Of a stretch of DNA of 64,000 nt, positions 1-9,020 are shown piece by piece. The stretch's first letter is position 1. Every line of letters starts with the position of its first letter. Origin of the DNA: an uncultured Eggerthellaceae bacterium (GTDB taxonomy: Bacteria > Actinomycetota > Coriobacteriia > Coriobacteriales > Eggerthellaceae). The position numbers were made by a program, and so were the translations under genes. The notes beneath the pieces were generated by a model. The model did not search any database. It saw nothing but the letters and a program-made list of their open reading frames with translations, and was not told the DNA's origin. The DNA lies in assembly GCA_910588095.1 (NCBI GenBank), contig CAJUQH010000001.1, positions 248,001 through 312,000 on the forward strand, written 5' to 3'.

Positions 1-73
1 CCTTGAGTCTAGGAATGAGCACCGGTGCGGGGTATCATGGCGGGTTAGGAGAACCATCCTTCGTTGAAGGACG

Positions 74-2224
74 TTGAAGGAGCTGGAACTGGAAACCACG
101 ACCTCTGGCATACAGCCGGCCATGCCGGCGCCGACCGATGGCAAGCGGACCATCCTCATAGTCGATGACTCGGCCATGAACCGCGCGCTGCTGGCCGACA
201 TGATAGGCAGCGACTATGACATAGTCGAGGCCGAGAACGGCCTTCAGGGCGTGGCAGCCATGCAAAAGCTCGGCACCACCATATCGCTCGTGCTGCTCGA
301 CATCGTCATGCCCGAGATGGACGGCTTCGAGGTGCTGGCGGTGATGAACCAGAACCGCTGGATACGCGACATCCCGGTCATCATGGTGTCGTCGGAAACG
401 GCGCCTTCTTGCATCGAGCGCGCCTACGAGTTCGGCGTGACCGACTTCATCAGCCGCCCGTTCGACGCTAACATCGTGCGCCGTCGCGTCAACAACACCA
501 TCATGCTCTACGCCAAGCAGAAGGCCCTGGTGGGCATGGTGGCTGACCAGATCTACGAGCGCGAGAAGGCCAACAACCTCATGGTGTCCATCCTGAGCCA
601 CATCGTGGAGTTCCGCAACGGCGAGAGCGGGCTGCACGTGCTGCACGTGGCCACCATGACCGAGCTGTTGCTCAACCAGGTGGTGAAGAAGACCGACCGC
701 TACGGGCTCACCCCGGCTGACATATCGCGCATCGCCATGGCCTCGAGCCTGCACGACATAGGCAAGATATCCATCCCCGACGCGGTGCTGAACAAGCCCG
801 GCCGTCTGACCGACGACGAGTTCGACCTCATGAAGACCCACACCGTCATAGGCGCGGGCATGCTGGCCGACGTGCCGGTGCACCAAGACGACCCGCTCGT
901 GCGCACCGCCTACGAGATATGCCGCTGGCACCACGAGCGCTACGACGGCCGCGGCTACCCTGACGGCCTGGAAGGCGACGACATTCCCATATCGGCCCAG
1001 GCCGTTTCGCTGGCCGACGTCTACGACGCCCTTACCAGCAAGCGCGTATACAAAGACGCCTACCCGCACGAGCAGGCCCTGGCCATGATCATGAACGGGG
1101 AATGCGGCACCTTCAACCCGTTCTTGCTCGAATGCCTGACCGACATCGCCGACGACATCCAGGCGCAGCTGCAGCTGGAGTCGTTCTCGCAAGGCAGCGA
1201 GCGCGAGATAATGAAGATAGTCGACGACGCCGTGAGCCCCGGCTCCACCGAGGCGTCAAGCCGCACCCTTGAGCTGTTGGACTACGAGCGCATGAAGTAC
1301 CGCTTCTTCGCCTCGATGTCCAACGAGCTGCAGTACGAGTACACCGAGGACCCGCCCATGGCGGTGCTGTCCGACTGGGGCGTGCGCAAGCTCGGCCTGC
1401 CCGAGATAATACAGACGCCCTACCAAGACCCTGCCCTGCTGCGCATGTTCGGCGCCGACAACATGCAGAAGCTGCACGACGCCCTGCGGGCCACCACGCC
1501 CGAGGACCCGGTGGTGCAGATGGAGTTCGAGGCCCTGGTAGAAGACGAGCCGCGCTGGTTCCAGGTGACGGCCCACGCCAATTGGAGCCCCGACGACCAC
1601 GTGTACCTGGGCTCCATCGGCAAGATGGTGGACATCCACGAGCACCACGAGCGCCTGATGGACCTCGAGCGCAAGGCCACCCACGACTCGCTCACCGGGT
1701 TGCTCAACCATGCCTACGCGCGCAAGGTCATCCAAGAGCGCATGGAGCTCAACCCCGACCACACCTTTGTGTTCATCGTGCTGGACATGGACCGCTTCAA
1801 AGACGTGAACGACACCTACGGGCACCTGTTCGGCGATCGCGTGCTGCATCATCTGGCCCAGCGCCTCGAAGGCAGCGTGCGCGGCAACGACATGGTGGCC
1901 CGTGTGGGCGGCGACGAGTTCTTCGTGTGCATGGAATGCAGCGTGCCGCCCGAGCCCCTGGTCAAGCGCGTGTTCGACTCGGTCACGGGCACTTACGACG
2001 GGTTGGATGTGTCGGTGAGCATGGGCGTGGCGTGCGCCACGGGCGAAGGCCATAGCTACGATGAGCTGTTCCGCAGCGCCGACCATGCGCTCTACGAGAT
2101 GAAAGGCGCAGGCCGCGGGGGGTTCGCGTTCAGCGACGGCCTGCTTTCTGCCGATGAGGCGCGATCGGTCCTTTCGGCCATCGACGCCGAAGCAGCGGCC
2201 GAACCGGCCCCTGCCGATAGATAA
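74..2224 (+). CDS. Response regulator with HD-GYP and GGDEF domains (c-di-GMP turnover)
   Basis: A 716-residue cytoplasmic protein joining opposite c-di-GMP activities. An N-terminal receiver (about 25-145) has the acidic pair D31/D32 and phospho-acceptor D76 in LLDIVMPEMDG, but the usual lysine near the end is arginine (R128 in SRPF). An HD-GYP phosphodiesterase domain (about 165-350) shows HDIGK at 227-231 and GYP at 294-296. A less clear PAS-like stretch (about 400-530) follows. The C-terminal GGDEF domain (about 535-690) keeps GGDEF at 612-616 and an inhibitory RxxD at 603-606. It probably makes or breaks c-di-GMP depending on phosphorylation by the kinase two genes downstream. Start TTG 74 is uncertain: the nearest GAAGG lies very close, and in-frame ATG 122 has no ribosome site. 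Confidence 0.9.
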   Translation: MKELELETTTSGIQPAMPAPTDGKRTILIVDDSAMNRALLADMIGSDYDIVEAENGLQGVAAMQKLGTTISLVLLDIVMPEMDGFEVLAVMNQNRWIRDIPVIMVSSETAPSCIERAYEFGVTDFISRPFDANIVRRRVNNTIMLYAKQKALVGMVADQIYEREKANNLMVSILSHIVEFRNGESGLHVLHVATMTELLLNQVVKKTDRYGLTPADISRIAMASSLHDIGKISIPDAVLNKPGRLTDDEFDLMKTHTVIGAGMLADVPVHQDDPLVRTAYEICRWHHERYDGRGYPDGLEGDDIPISAQAVSLADVYDALTSKRVYKDAYPHEQALAMIMNGECGTFNPFLLECLTDIADDIQAQLQLESFSQGSEREIMKIVDDAVSPGSTEASSRTLELLDYERMKYRFFASMSNELQYEYTEDPPMAVLSDWGVRKLGLPEIIQTPYQDPALLRMFGADNMQKLHDALRATTPEDPVVQMEFEALVEDEPRWFQVTAHANWSPDDHVYLGSIGKMVDIHEHHERLMDLERKATHDSLTGLLNHAYARKVIQERMELNPDHTFVFIVLDMDRFKDVNDTYGHLFGDRVLHHLAQRLEGSVRGNDMVARVGGDEFFVCMECSVPPEPLVKRVFDSVTGTYDGLDVSVSMGVACATGEGHSYDELFRSADHALYEMKGAGRGGFAFSDGLLSADEARSVLSAIDAEAAAEPAPADR

Positions 2225-2235
2225 GGAGAGGCACC

Positions 2236-2601
2236 ATGTCCCTGGAAACCTGCTATGCCGCCCTCGGCGGCGACCTGGAGGGGGTGCGCGGCCGCATGCT
2301 CAACGACGAGCGCGTGGTCAAGTTCATCGGCATCTTCGCCGAAGACCCATGCTACGGCAACCTGCGCGCGGCGTTGGACGACGGCAACTTGCCCGAGGCA
2401 TTCCGCGCGGCCCACACCTTGAAGGGGATCAGCCGCGACTTGGGCTTCACCCCGTTGTGCGAGGTGTCCAGCACTTTGGCTGACGTGCTGCGCCCCGACG
2501 ATGCCGGCGTGCCGGCCGGGCCGCTCGAGAAGGTGCCCGAGCTGATGGACCGCATGGAAGACGCCTATACGGCCACCATGGACGCCATAGCCATCATCTA
2601 G
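2236..2601 (+). CDS. Hpt-domain histidine phosphotransfer protein
   Basis: A 121-residue single-domain Hpt protein. The phosphorylated histidine is in AAHTLKGISRDLGF, which fits the Hpt signature HxLKGxS. Proteins of this family carry phosphate between a receiver of a hybrid kinase and the receiver of a final response regulator. It starts 11 bases after the HD-GYP/GGDEF gene, behind a GGAGAGG ribosome site at 2225-2231, and precedes the hybrid kinase. The three genes therefore probably form one phosphorelay with this protein as the middle step. The receiver-to-Hpt-to-receiver order is inferred from co-location. Confidence 0.85.
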   Translation: MSLETCYAALGGDLEGVRGRMLNDERVVKFIGIFAEDPCYGNLRAALDDGNLPEAFRAAHTLKGISRDLGFTPLCEVSSTLADVLRPDDAGVPAGPLEKVPELMDRMEDAYTATMDAIAII

Positions 2602-2649
2602 ATGCCCGACCTTGCTCTGACGCCCTGACCCAGAAAGGCCTTCACTGCC

Positions 2650-5616
2650 ATGACCGCAGCCGCTCGCATGAGAGCCGTTACGCGCAATCGCATAACCGCC
2701 GCCATCATCGCCATCGTGATCGTCGTCATCGCGTTCGGCGCGTTCCTCACCGCCACGCAGGAGCGCATCGTCGACCAGAACACGCGTTATCTGGAAGGCA
2801 CCACTCTCCAGACGTCGCGGCGCGTGGGCGACCTGCTCACAAACGCGCAGATGATGATCAAGGTGGTAGCATCGTCCCACGAGGCCACCATGGACTCCGA
2901 CAAGCTGGACGTCAACGAGTTGCCTGCCATGCTGCGCAGCACGCCGTTCGACCATATCGTGTACTCCACGAAGGACGGCACCGTGTACGACGACCGCGGC
3001 CTGGTGGAGGGCCTTGACGGCAGCGCGATGTTCGCCAACGGCTTGGAGGGCGAGTCGGGCACTTGCACCATCGACGAGCCCGAGATAGACAAAGAGGGCC
3101 TGGTGGCCTTCTACACGCCCATGTACTACCAGGGTCGCGTGGTGGGCGTGCTGGCCGGCGCTTACGCCGAGGTGCACATATCCGAGATGATAACCACCTA
3201 CTTCTTCGGCGAGCAGACCTCCACGTACCTGTGTGACACCGAAGGCAACATCGTGGCCGCTTCGGCCACCACGCCTACCAGCTACGACAACGTGCTCGAC
3301 CTGTACGGCACCGTCGGGCTCGAGGGCATCACGCTCGACGAGCTGCGCAATGCGCTCGCCAACAGCGAGGACATGGGCTTCACTTACGCCACTGCCACGG
3401 GTTCGGGCACGGCCTACCTTATGGACATCCCTGACAACAACTGGATGGTGCTGCGATCGTTCCCCTCGAGCATCACCAACGCCATGGTGACCAACGCCAC
3501 CGGCGCGGCAGTGCTGCTCATGCTGTCCATCGCCGGCGCCTTGGCGCTGTTCGTAGCGGTGCTGCTGGTGCAAGCGCGGCGCCAGAGCGTGCAGCTGCTC
3601 ATGGAGAAGCAGCAGGCCACGCGCATCGTCGATGCATCCACCAACCTGTTCCAGCGCTTGGCCATGCTCGACCTGGAAGATGGCACCTACGAGTACCTGA
3701 AGGCATCGGGGCTGTTGGGCAAGTTGCCCCACGAAGGCGACCTGGCCACGTTCGAGGAGTTCTGGATCGCCCGCGCCATCGAGGACGAGGACCGCGAGGC
3801 CCTGCGCATGGCCATCGACCCCGACCTCATACGCAAAGAGCTCGTCGACGGCGTGCCGTACCTGCAGAGCGAGTACCGCATCAGCACCTCTGAGGATGAC
3901 CCCACGCCCATCTGGGTGCAGGTGTCGATCATCTGCCTCGACCGCGACAAGAGGGGCGTGCCCACCAGCGCGCTGCTGGCCGTGCAGGACGTCACGGACA
4001 TCAAACAGCAGGAAACGGCTTCGCGCGAGGCGCTGGAAGAGGCATACAAGGCTGCTGACCAAGCGTCGAAGGCCAAGAGCGACTTCCTCAACTCCATGAG
4101 CCACGACATCCGCACGCCCATGAACTCCATCATGGGGCTCACGGCCATCGCATCGATGCACCTGGGCGACTCCGAGCGCGTGAAGGACTGCCTGCAGAAG
4201 ATAACGGTCGCGAGCCGCCACTTGCTGGGGCTCATCAACGAAGTGCTCGACATGGCAAAGATCGAGAGCGGCAAGATAGCCCTGGCCGACGAGGACTTCG
4301 ACCTGCCCGAGACCATCGAGAGCCTGCTGACCATCGTGCATCCGCAGATGACCGCGAAGAACCAAGAGCTCAAGGTGGACATAGCCTCCATGCAGCACGA
4401 GCACGTGGTGGGCGATCCCATGCGCCTGCAGCAGGTGTTCGTCAACATCATGGGCAACGCCATCAAGTTCACTCCCGAAGGCGGCTCCATCAGCCTGCAT
4501 ATATGCGAGAAGCCCTCGCGCATCAACGGCTGCGGCTGCTACGAGTTCACGTTCACCGACACCGGCTGCGGCATGGACGAGGAGTTCGTCAAGCGCGTGT
4601 TCGACCCGTTCAGCCGCGCGAACGACTCCCGCGTCACCAAGGTGGAGGGCACGGGGCTGGGCATGTCCATCGTCAAGAGCATCGTGTCGCTCATGAACGG
4701 CACCATTGACGTGGAAAGCGCCGTGGGCGTGGGCTCCACGTTCCGCGTGACCGTGTACCTGAAGCTGCGCGACGCCAAGATGGAAGACCTTTCCGAGCTG
4801 CACGGGCTGCCGGTGCTGGTGGCCGACGACGACCAAGATGCCTGCGCAGCCGCCGTGGGCATGCTGGCTGAGGTGGGCATGGAGGCCGACTATGTCATGA
4901 GCGGCGAGGAAGCTGTCAACGCGGTGCGCAAGGCCCACGAAGAGGCGCGCGACTACGTGGCGGTCATCCTTGACTGGAAGATGCCGGGCAAGAGCGGCAT
5001 CGAAGCCGCGCGCGAGATACGCGACATCGTGGCCGACGACGTGCCCATCATCATACTCTCGGCTTACGACTGGTCGTCCATCGAGCAGGAGGCTCGTGCC
5101 ACGGGCGTGGACGCGTTCATATCCAAGCCGCTGTTCCGCTCGCGCCTGGTCCATGTGATGCAGGAGCTGCTGACCGACTACGAGGAAGACGTGTTCAACG
5201 AGCAGAAGGCCCTGGAGCAGTGCGACTGCAGCGGGCGCCGCATCCTTCTGACCGAGGACAACAACCTGGCCGCCGCCATCGCCGAGGACATCATCGGCAT
5301 GACTGGCGCCGAGGTGGAACGCGCCGAGAACGGCCGCGAGTCGTTCGAGATGCTGAAGGGCCACGAGCCGGGCTACTACGACCTGGTGTTCATGGACATA
5401 CAGATGCCCGTCATGAATGGCTACGAGGCCACCCAAGCCATCCGCGGCGCAGCGGCCGAGCGGCCCGACTTGGCCGAGCTGCCCATCATCGCGCTGTCGG
5501 CCGATGCCTTCAACGAGGACATCCAGCGGGCGCGGGCCGCGGGCATGAACGCCCACATGTCCAAGCCCATGGAGATAGAGGCGCTCATCAAGACGCTCAA
5601 AGAGTGGCTTTCGTAG
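2650..5616 (+). CDS. Membrane hybrid sensor histidine kinase with two receiver domains
   Basis: A 988-residue inner-membrane sensor. A first membrane helix (about 15-38) and a second (about 283-306) flank an extracytoplasmic, Cache-like region. A PAS-like region follows (about 330-455). The HisKA box SHDIRTPMNSIMG contains phospho-acceptor H485. The ATPase domain shows the N box (NIMGNAIKF), G1 (DTGCGMDEEF) and G2 (GTGLGMSIV). Two receivers end the protein, with acceptor aspartates in VILDWKMPG and VFMDIQMPV. Ligands are unknown. AGAAAGG upstream of ATG 2650 supports the start. It closes the phosphorelay group with the Hpt and c-di-GMP genes, and the next gene begins 12 bases later. Confidence 0.93.
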   Translation: MTAAARMRAVTRNRITAAIIAIVIVVIAFGAFLTATQERIVDQNTRYLEGTTLQTSRRVGDLLTNAQMMIKVVASSHEATMDSDKLDVNELPAMLRSTPFDHIVYSTKDGTVYDDRGLVEGLDGSAMFANGLEGESGTCTIDEPEIDKEGLVAFYTPMYYQGRVVGVLAGAYAEVHISEMITTYFFGEQTSTYLCDTEGNIVAASATTPTSYDNVLDLYGTVGLEGITLDELRNALANSEDMGFTYATATGSGTAYLMDIPDNNWMVLRSFPSSITNAMVTNATGAAVLLMLSIAGALALFVAVLLVQARRQSVQLLMEKQQATRIVDASTNLFQRLAMLDLEDGTYEYLKASGLLGKLPHEGDLATFEEFWIARAIEDEDREALRMAIDPDLIRKELVDGVPYLQSEYRISTSEDDPTPIWVQVSIICLDRDKRGVPTSALLAVQDVTDIKQQETASREALEEAYKAADQASKAKSDFLNSMSHDIRTPMNSIMGLTAIASMHLGDSERVKDCLQKITVASRHLLGLINEVLDMAKIESGKIALADEDFDLPETIESLLTIVHPQMTAKNQELKVDIASMQHEHVVGDPMRLQQVFVNIMGNAIKFTPEGGSISLHICEKPSRINGCGCYEFTFTDTGCGMDEEFVKRVFDPFSRANDSRVTKVEGTGLGMSIVKSIVSLMNGTIDVESAVGVGSTFRVTVYLKLRDAKMEDLSELHGLPVLVADDDQDACAAAVGMLAEVGMEADYVMSGEEAVNAVRKAHEEARDYVAVILDWKMPGKSGIEAAREIRDIVADDVPIIILSAYDWSSIEQEARATGVDAFISKPLFRSRLVHVMQELLTDYEEDVFNEQKALEQCDCSGRRILLTEDNNLAAAIAEDIIGMTGAEVERAENGRESFEMLKGHEPGYYDLVFMDIQMPVMNGYEATQAIRGAAAERPDLAELPIIALSADAFNEDIQRARAAGMNAHMSKPMEIEALIKTLKEWLS

Positions 5617-5628
5617 CGAAGGAGACCG

Positions 5629-6579
5629 TTGGCTTCAGGCTGTGCCCCATACCAGCGCAAGCGCATCGCCGCCCAAGGGGCGGCGATGCTCGCAGTATGC
5701 TTGGTGGTAACGGGGTGCGGCGGTGGTGCGGCTGGCAGCGCTGATGCTGGCGAGACCAGCGGGCCGGCCTACATCGAGCCCACTACGGTGGCCACGGCTG
5801 CCTTCGACGCTGCCGCGGCCACCGGTGCCAACGGCGGCCTCATAGACACCTCGCACACCGCCCAGGGCTACGTGGGGGCCTCGGCCCAGAACAGCAGCCG
5901 CTTGAAGTTCCAGGTCATCAAGGATGGCATGAGCTACAACTACGACCTGCCCGGCGACGGCACGCCCATCATCTGCCCGCTCAGCCTGGGCGACGGCGCC
6001 TATGAGCTCCGCATCATGCAGAACACGAGCGGCAACAACTACGTGCAGCTGACGGGCACCTCGGCCAACGTGGCGCTGGCCAGCCCCTTCGAGCCGTTCC
6101 TGCACCCCAGCTTGTTCTGCAGCTACACCGCTTCGAGCGCGTGCGTGTCCCAGGCGCGGCAGCTTGCTGCCGGGGCCGAGAACCAGGGCGACGTGGTGCG
6201 CGCCGTCTACGACTGGCTCACGCGCAACATAGCCTACGACACTGGCAAGGCGGCCCAGCTGGCCGACACTACCGGCTACGTGCCTGACCCCGACGCCACC
6301 TTGAGCGCCGGCAGCGGCATCTGCTTCGATTACGCATCGCTGGCCGCGGCCATGTTCCGCAGCCTCGGAATACCCTGTCAAATCGTGACCGGGTACGTTT
6401 CACCTGATAACATCTATCACGCGTGGAACATGATCTACATCGACGGCACCTGGGTGAGCGCCCAGATAACCGTGAATGCCAACCAGTGGACCCGCATCGA
6501 CACCACGTTCGCCGCGGGCGGTGCTGGCGCTGACTACATAGGGGACGGCAGCACGTACACCGACCGGTACGTGTACTAG
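5629..6579 (+). CDS. Transglutaminase-like lipoprotein
   Basis: A 316-residue secreted lipoprotein. The signal region ends in the lipobox VTGC with Cys30, followed by a Gly/Ala-rich linker. The C-terminal transglutaminase-like core has a recognisable Cys-His-Asp triad: C232 in SGICFDYA, H264 in YHAWN and D291 in RIDTTF. Such domains act as transglutaminases or peptidases on cell-surface proteins or peptidoglycan; the substrate here is unknown. Start TTG 5629 follows GAAGGAGA with good spacing. The gene sits between the phosphorelay and the pilus-like operon, 18 bases before the latter, so it may be co-transcribed with the secretion genes. Confidence 0.85.
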   Translation: MASGCAPYQRKRIAAQGAAMLAVCLVVTGCGGGAAGSADAGETSGPAYIEPTTVATAAFDAAAATGANGGLIDTSHTAQGYVGASAQNSSRLKFQVIKDGMSYNYDLPGDGTPIICPLSLGDGAYELRIMQNTSGNNYVQLTGTSANVALASPFEPFLHPSLFCSYTASSACVSQARQLAAGAENQGDVVRAVYDWLTRNIAYDTGKAAQLADTTGYVPDPDATLSAGSGICFDYASLAAAMFRSLGIPCQIVTGYVSPDNIYHAWNMIYIDGTWVSAQITVNANQWTRIDTTFAAGGAGADYIGDGSTYTDRYVY

Positions 6580-6597
6580 GAGATAAGAGGGAAGAAC

Positions 6598-7650
6598 ATG
6601 GCCAAGACTCTGCTCGAGAGCAGCGCGCTTTCCGCCTTCTGCGAAAGCGTGGCCCTCATGCTCTCGGCCGGCATCCAGGCCGATGAGGCCGTGCACATGC
6701 TGGGCGAGAACATGGGCGACACGCCGTTCAAGCGCGCCTGCGACAGCGTCTACAAGGGGCTGGCCGCAGGCGAGGCCATGGCCACCTCCATGGAGGTGTC
6801 AGGCGCGTTCCCGCGCTACGCGGTGGACATGGTGGCCGTGGGCGAGAAGGCGGGGCGCCTTGAGGAAGTGCTGCGTGCCTTGGGCGTCTACTACGACGAG
6901 GAAGACCGCCTGTTCTCCAAGATCCGCTCGTCCATCGGGCACCCGGCGGGGCTCCTGTGCGTCATGAGCCTCATCCTGGCGTTCACGGTGGTGGCCATCC
7001 TGCCGGTGTTCACCAATGTGTACCGCAGCCTTTCGGGCGACCTGACCGCTGGCTCGTTCGGCGCGGTGAACATATCGCTGGCCATAGGCTGGGTGGCCCT
7101 GGTGGCCACGCTTCTGTGCACGGCGCTGGCCCTGGTCGCGTTCTCGGCCAGCCGCTCCGAGCGCGGGCGCGAGCGCATCATGGGCTGGTTCCAGCGCATA
7201 CCGGCCACGCGCCAAGCCATGTACCAGTTGGCGCTCTCGCGCGTCACGTCGGCCGTGGCCATCTACACCGCCTCGGGCGTGAACACCGATGACGCCATGA
7301 AAGAGGCGCTTTCCACGGTGCAGCACGGCCCGCTGCGTGACAAGGTGCAGAACGCCTACCAGGCCATGATCGACCCCACCAGCGCCCGCAGCCTGGCCCA
7401 GGCCATTGGCGACTTCGGCGTGTTCGAGCCGGTGTACGCCCGCATGCTGGTGGTGGGAACGCGCTCGGGCAGCCTTGATGCGGTGCTCGAGCGGCTGTCA
7501 GCGACGTTCTTCGACGACGCCGTGACCCAGATAGACCGCGCCGTGGACGGCATCGAACCGGCCCTGGCGGCGTTCCTCACCGTGGCGGTGGGCGCCACGC
7601 TCATATCGGTCATGCTGCCGCTCATCGGCATCATGGGGTCCATAGGCTAG
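6598..7650 (+). CDS. Type II secretion/type IV pilus platform protein (PilC/GspF family)
   Basis: A 350-residue polytopic inner-membrane protein with the duplicated T2SSF fold: two similar cytoplasmic helical domains (about 8-130 and 205-330), each followed by hydrophobic helices (about 118-140, 160-185 and 322-345). The phrases VAVGEKAGRLEEVL and LVVGTRSGSLDAVLERL are the paired landmarks of the family. Platform proteins of this kind link the cytoplasmic motor ATPase to the growing pilus or pseudopilus. It opens a compact run of six genes ending in a PilT-like ATPase. The start follows GAGGGAAGA. Confidence 0.9.
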   Translation: MAKTLLESSALSAFCESVALMLSAGIQADEAVHMLGENMGDTPFKRACDSVYKGLAAGEAMATSMEVSGAFPRYAVDMVAVGEKAGRLEEVLRALGVYYDEEDRLFSKIRSSIGHPAGLLCVMSLILAFTVVAILPVFTNVYRSLSGDLTAGSFGAVNISLAIGWVALVATLLCTALALVAFSASRSERGRERIMGWFQRIPATRQAMYQLALSRVTSAVAIYTASGVNTDDAMKEALSTVQHGPLRDKVQNAYQAMIDPTSARSLAQAIGDFGVFEPVYARMLVVGTRSGSLDAVLERLSATFFDDAVTQIDRAVDGIEPALAAFLTVAVGATLISVMLPLIGIMGSIG

Positions 7651-7678
7651 GGTCAAAGGGAAGGTCGAAGGGAAGCCA

Positions 7679-8005
7679 ATGTACCGCGAGCTCACGACAG
7701 ACACGATACGCCGCCGGCGCCTGCGCCGGGTGGCAGCTGTCGTGGTGCTGTGCGCCTTGGCCGCCCTCTTGTGGGTGGGCTGGGGCGCGGCCCAGCAATC
7801 CATGCGCGAGCAGGGCGCGTCTTCGGTGCGCACGGCCATACTCGATTCGGCCATGCAGTGCTGCGCCATCGAAGGGTCCTACCCGCTTTCGCTGTCGTAC
7901 CTTGAAGACCACTACGGCTTGCGCATCAACCGCGATGATTATGCGGTCACCTACGAGGCATTCGCCGGCAATGTGCCGCCGAGCGTGGTGGTGGTGCCCC
8001 GATGA
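7679..8005 (+). CDS. Small membrane-anchored protein of the pilus-like operon
   Basis: A 108-residue protein with a basic N-terminus (RRRRLRR), one hydrophobic helix (about 18-38) and a short extracytoplasmic domain containing a Cys-Cys pair (MQCCAIEG). The topology and position suggest a minor pseudopilin or structural partner, but the prepilin signature (Gly followed by Glu at +5) is absent. It overlaps the next gene by four bases (ATGA), so the two are translationally coupled. The family is not recognised beyond this. Confidence 0.7.
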   Translation: MYRELTTDTIRRRRLRRVAAVVVLCALAALLWVGWGAAQQSMREQGASSVRTAILDSAMQCCAIEGSYPLSLSYLEDHYGLRINRDDYAVTYEAFAGNVPPSVVVVPR

Positions 8006-8538
8006 GTTCCAAGCGCACAGCCTTCATGGAAGCGGTCGAGGCCGGCGTGCTGTCGGCCCAGGCCCGCGCTGGCCGCCAGCCTGACTACAACCGGGTGTTC
8101 ATGGGGCTGCTGTTCTCGCTGTTCGTCGTGGCGCTGCTCATATCCATCGTGGTGGGCGTGCACGTGTACAACGTGCTGGCAGCCGACCGCGCGAAGGCCG
8201 AGGACGACCGCCTGGCCCTGAGCCTGCTGGTGAACGACGTGCGCGCTGCCGACGCCGTGGACTCGGTGGCGGTGGGCCGCGGGCCCGAGGGCCGTTCGCT
8301 CGTGCTGGTGGAGCGCCTGGAAAGCGGTACCTACGAGACGCGCATCTACCAGTACCAGCAGCGCATCGTGCAGGAGTATTCCCTGGCTGGGGCGCCTTAC
8401 ATGCCCAGCACGGCCACCACCGTGGTGCCGTCGCGCCGGTTCGAGTTCGAGTTCTCAAGGGGCCTGATAACCATCAGAACCGACCAGGGCATAAGCTCGG
8501 TGGCGCTGCGCTCGGGCCTTGAGGGAGGGGTGAGCTGA
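8002..8538 (+). CDS. DUF4860-like membrane protein of the pilus-like operon
   Basis: A 178-residue protein: about 33 cytoplasmic residues, one strong membrane helix (about 34-58) and an extracytoplasmic beta-rich domain (ARAEDDRLALSLLVNDVRAAD onward). The pattern resembles DUF4860 proteins found beside PilC/PilT homologues in gut Firmicutes and Actinobacteria. That assignment is from memory of the pattern, not a search. It overlaps its upstream neighbour by four bases and the downstream one by one base, which shows a tight operon. Its likely role is a pseudopilin-like or scaffold component. Confidence 0.7.
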   Translation: MSSKRTAFMEAVEAGVLSAQARAGRQPDYNRVFMGLLFSLFVVALLISIVVGVHVYNVLAADRAKAEDDRLALSLLVNDVRAADAVDSVAVGRGPEGRSLVLVERLESGTYETRIYQYQQRIVQEYSLAGAPYMPSTATTVVPSRRFEFEFSRGLITIRTDQGISSVALRSGLEGGVS

Positions 8539-9020
8539 TGGCTGCCTTCCCTGACAGGCCGAACCATGGCACTGGCGTTGCCGTGCAGGGCCAGCGCGGC
8601 CCTGCTGCGGTGCTGGGGCGCTTCCGCTCGGCGGCTGACGCGCGCGGCAAGCGCGGGCTGGCCTTCGTGGTGGAGGCGCTGTTGCTGCTGGCGTTCCTGG
8701 CGGCATCGGTGGCGGTGTTCATGCAGCTGTTCGGGGGCGCGTCGGTGCGCGGGGCCGAAGCGGCCCGGCTCGAACGCGCCGTGGTGCTGGCCGCTAACAC
8801 GGCCGAGTACTTCGCCGCCGACCCGTCGAGCGTGCCGCGTGAGTTCCAAGACCGCGGCTTCGTCGTGCGCACGCAGATAACCAGCGAGCCGCAGCCCGCG
8901 GGCACCTTGTACTTCCTTTCGCTCACCGTGTTCACCGGCACCGGCGAGTCGGTATACACCCTGGAAACCTCGCGCTACATGAGCGGCGTGTTCGCCGGCA
9001 GTGGGCAGGAGGTGGCCTGA
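8538..9020 (+). CDS. Pilin-like small membrane protein
   Basis: A 160-residue protein with a long basic N-terminus of about 40 residues, then KRGLAFVVEALLLLAFLAA. This resembles a prepilin cleavage site followed by a hydrophobic helix, except that the glutamate lies six rather than five residues after the glycine. The remainder is a small soluble domain. It may be a divergent (pseudo)pilin processed by a prepilin peptidase encoded elsewhere. Start and stop overlap the flanking genes by single bases (TGATG), so translation is coupled. Confidence 0.65.
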   Translation: MAAFPDRPNHGTGVAVQGQRGPAAVLGRFRSAADARGKRGLAFVVEALLLLAFLAASVAVFMQLFGGASVRGAEAARLERAVVLAANTAEYFAADPSSVPREFQDRGFVVRTQITSEPQPAGTLYFLSLTVFTGTGESVYTLETSRYMSGVFAGSGQEVA

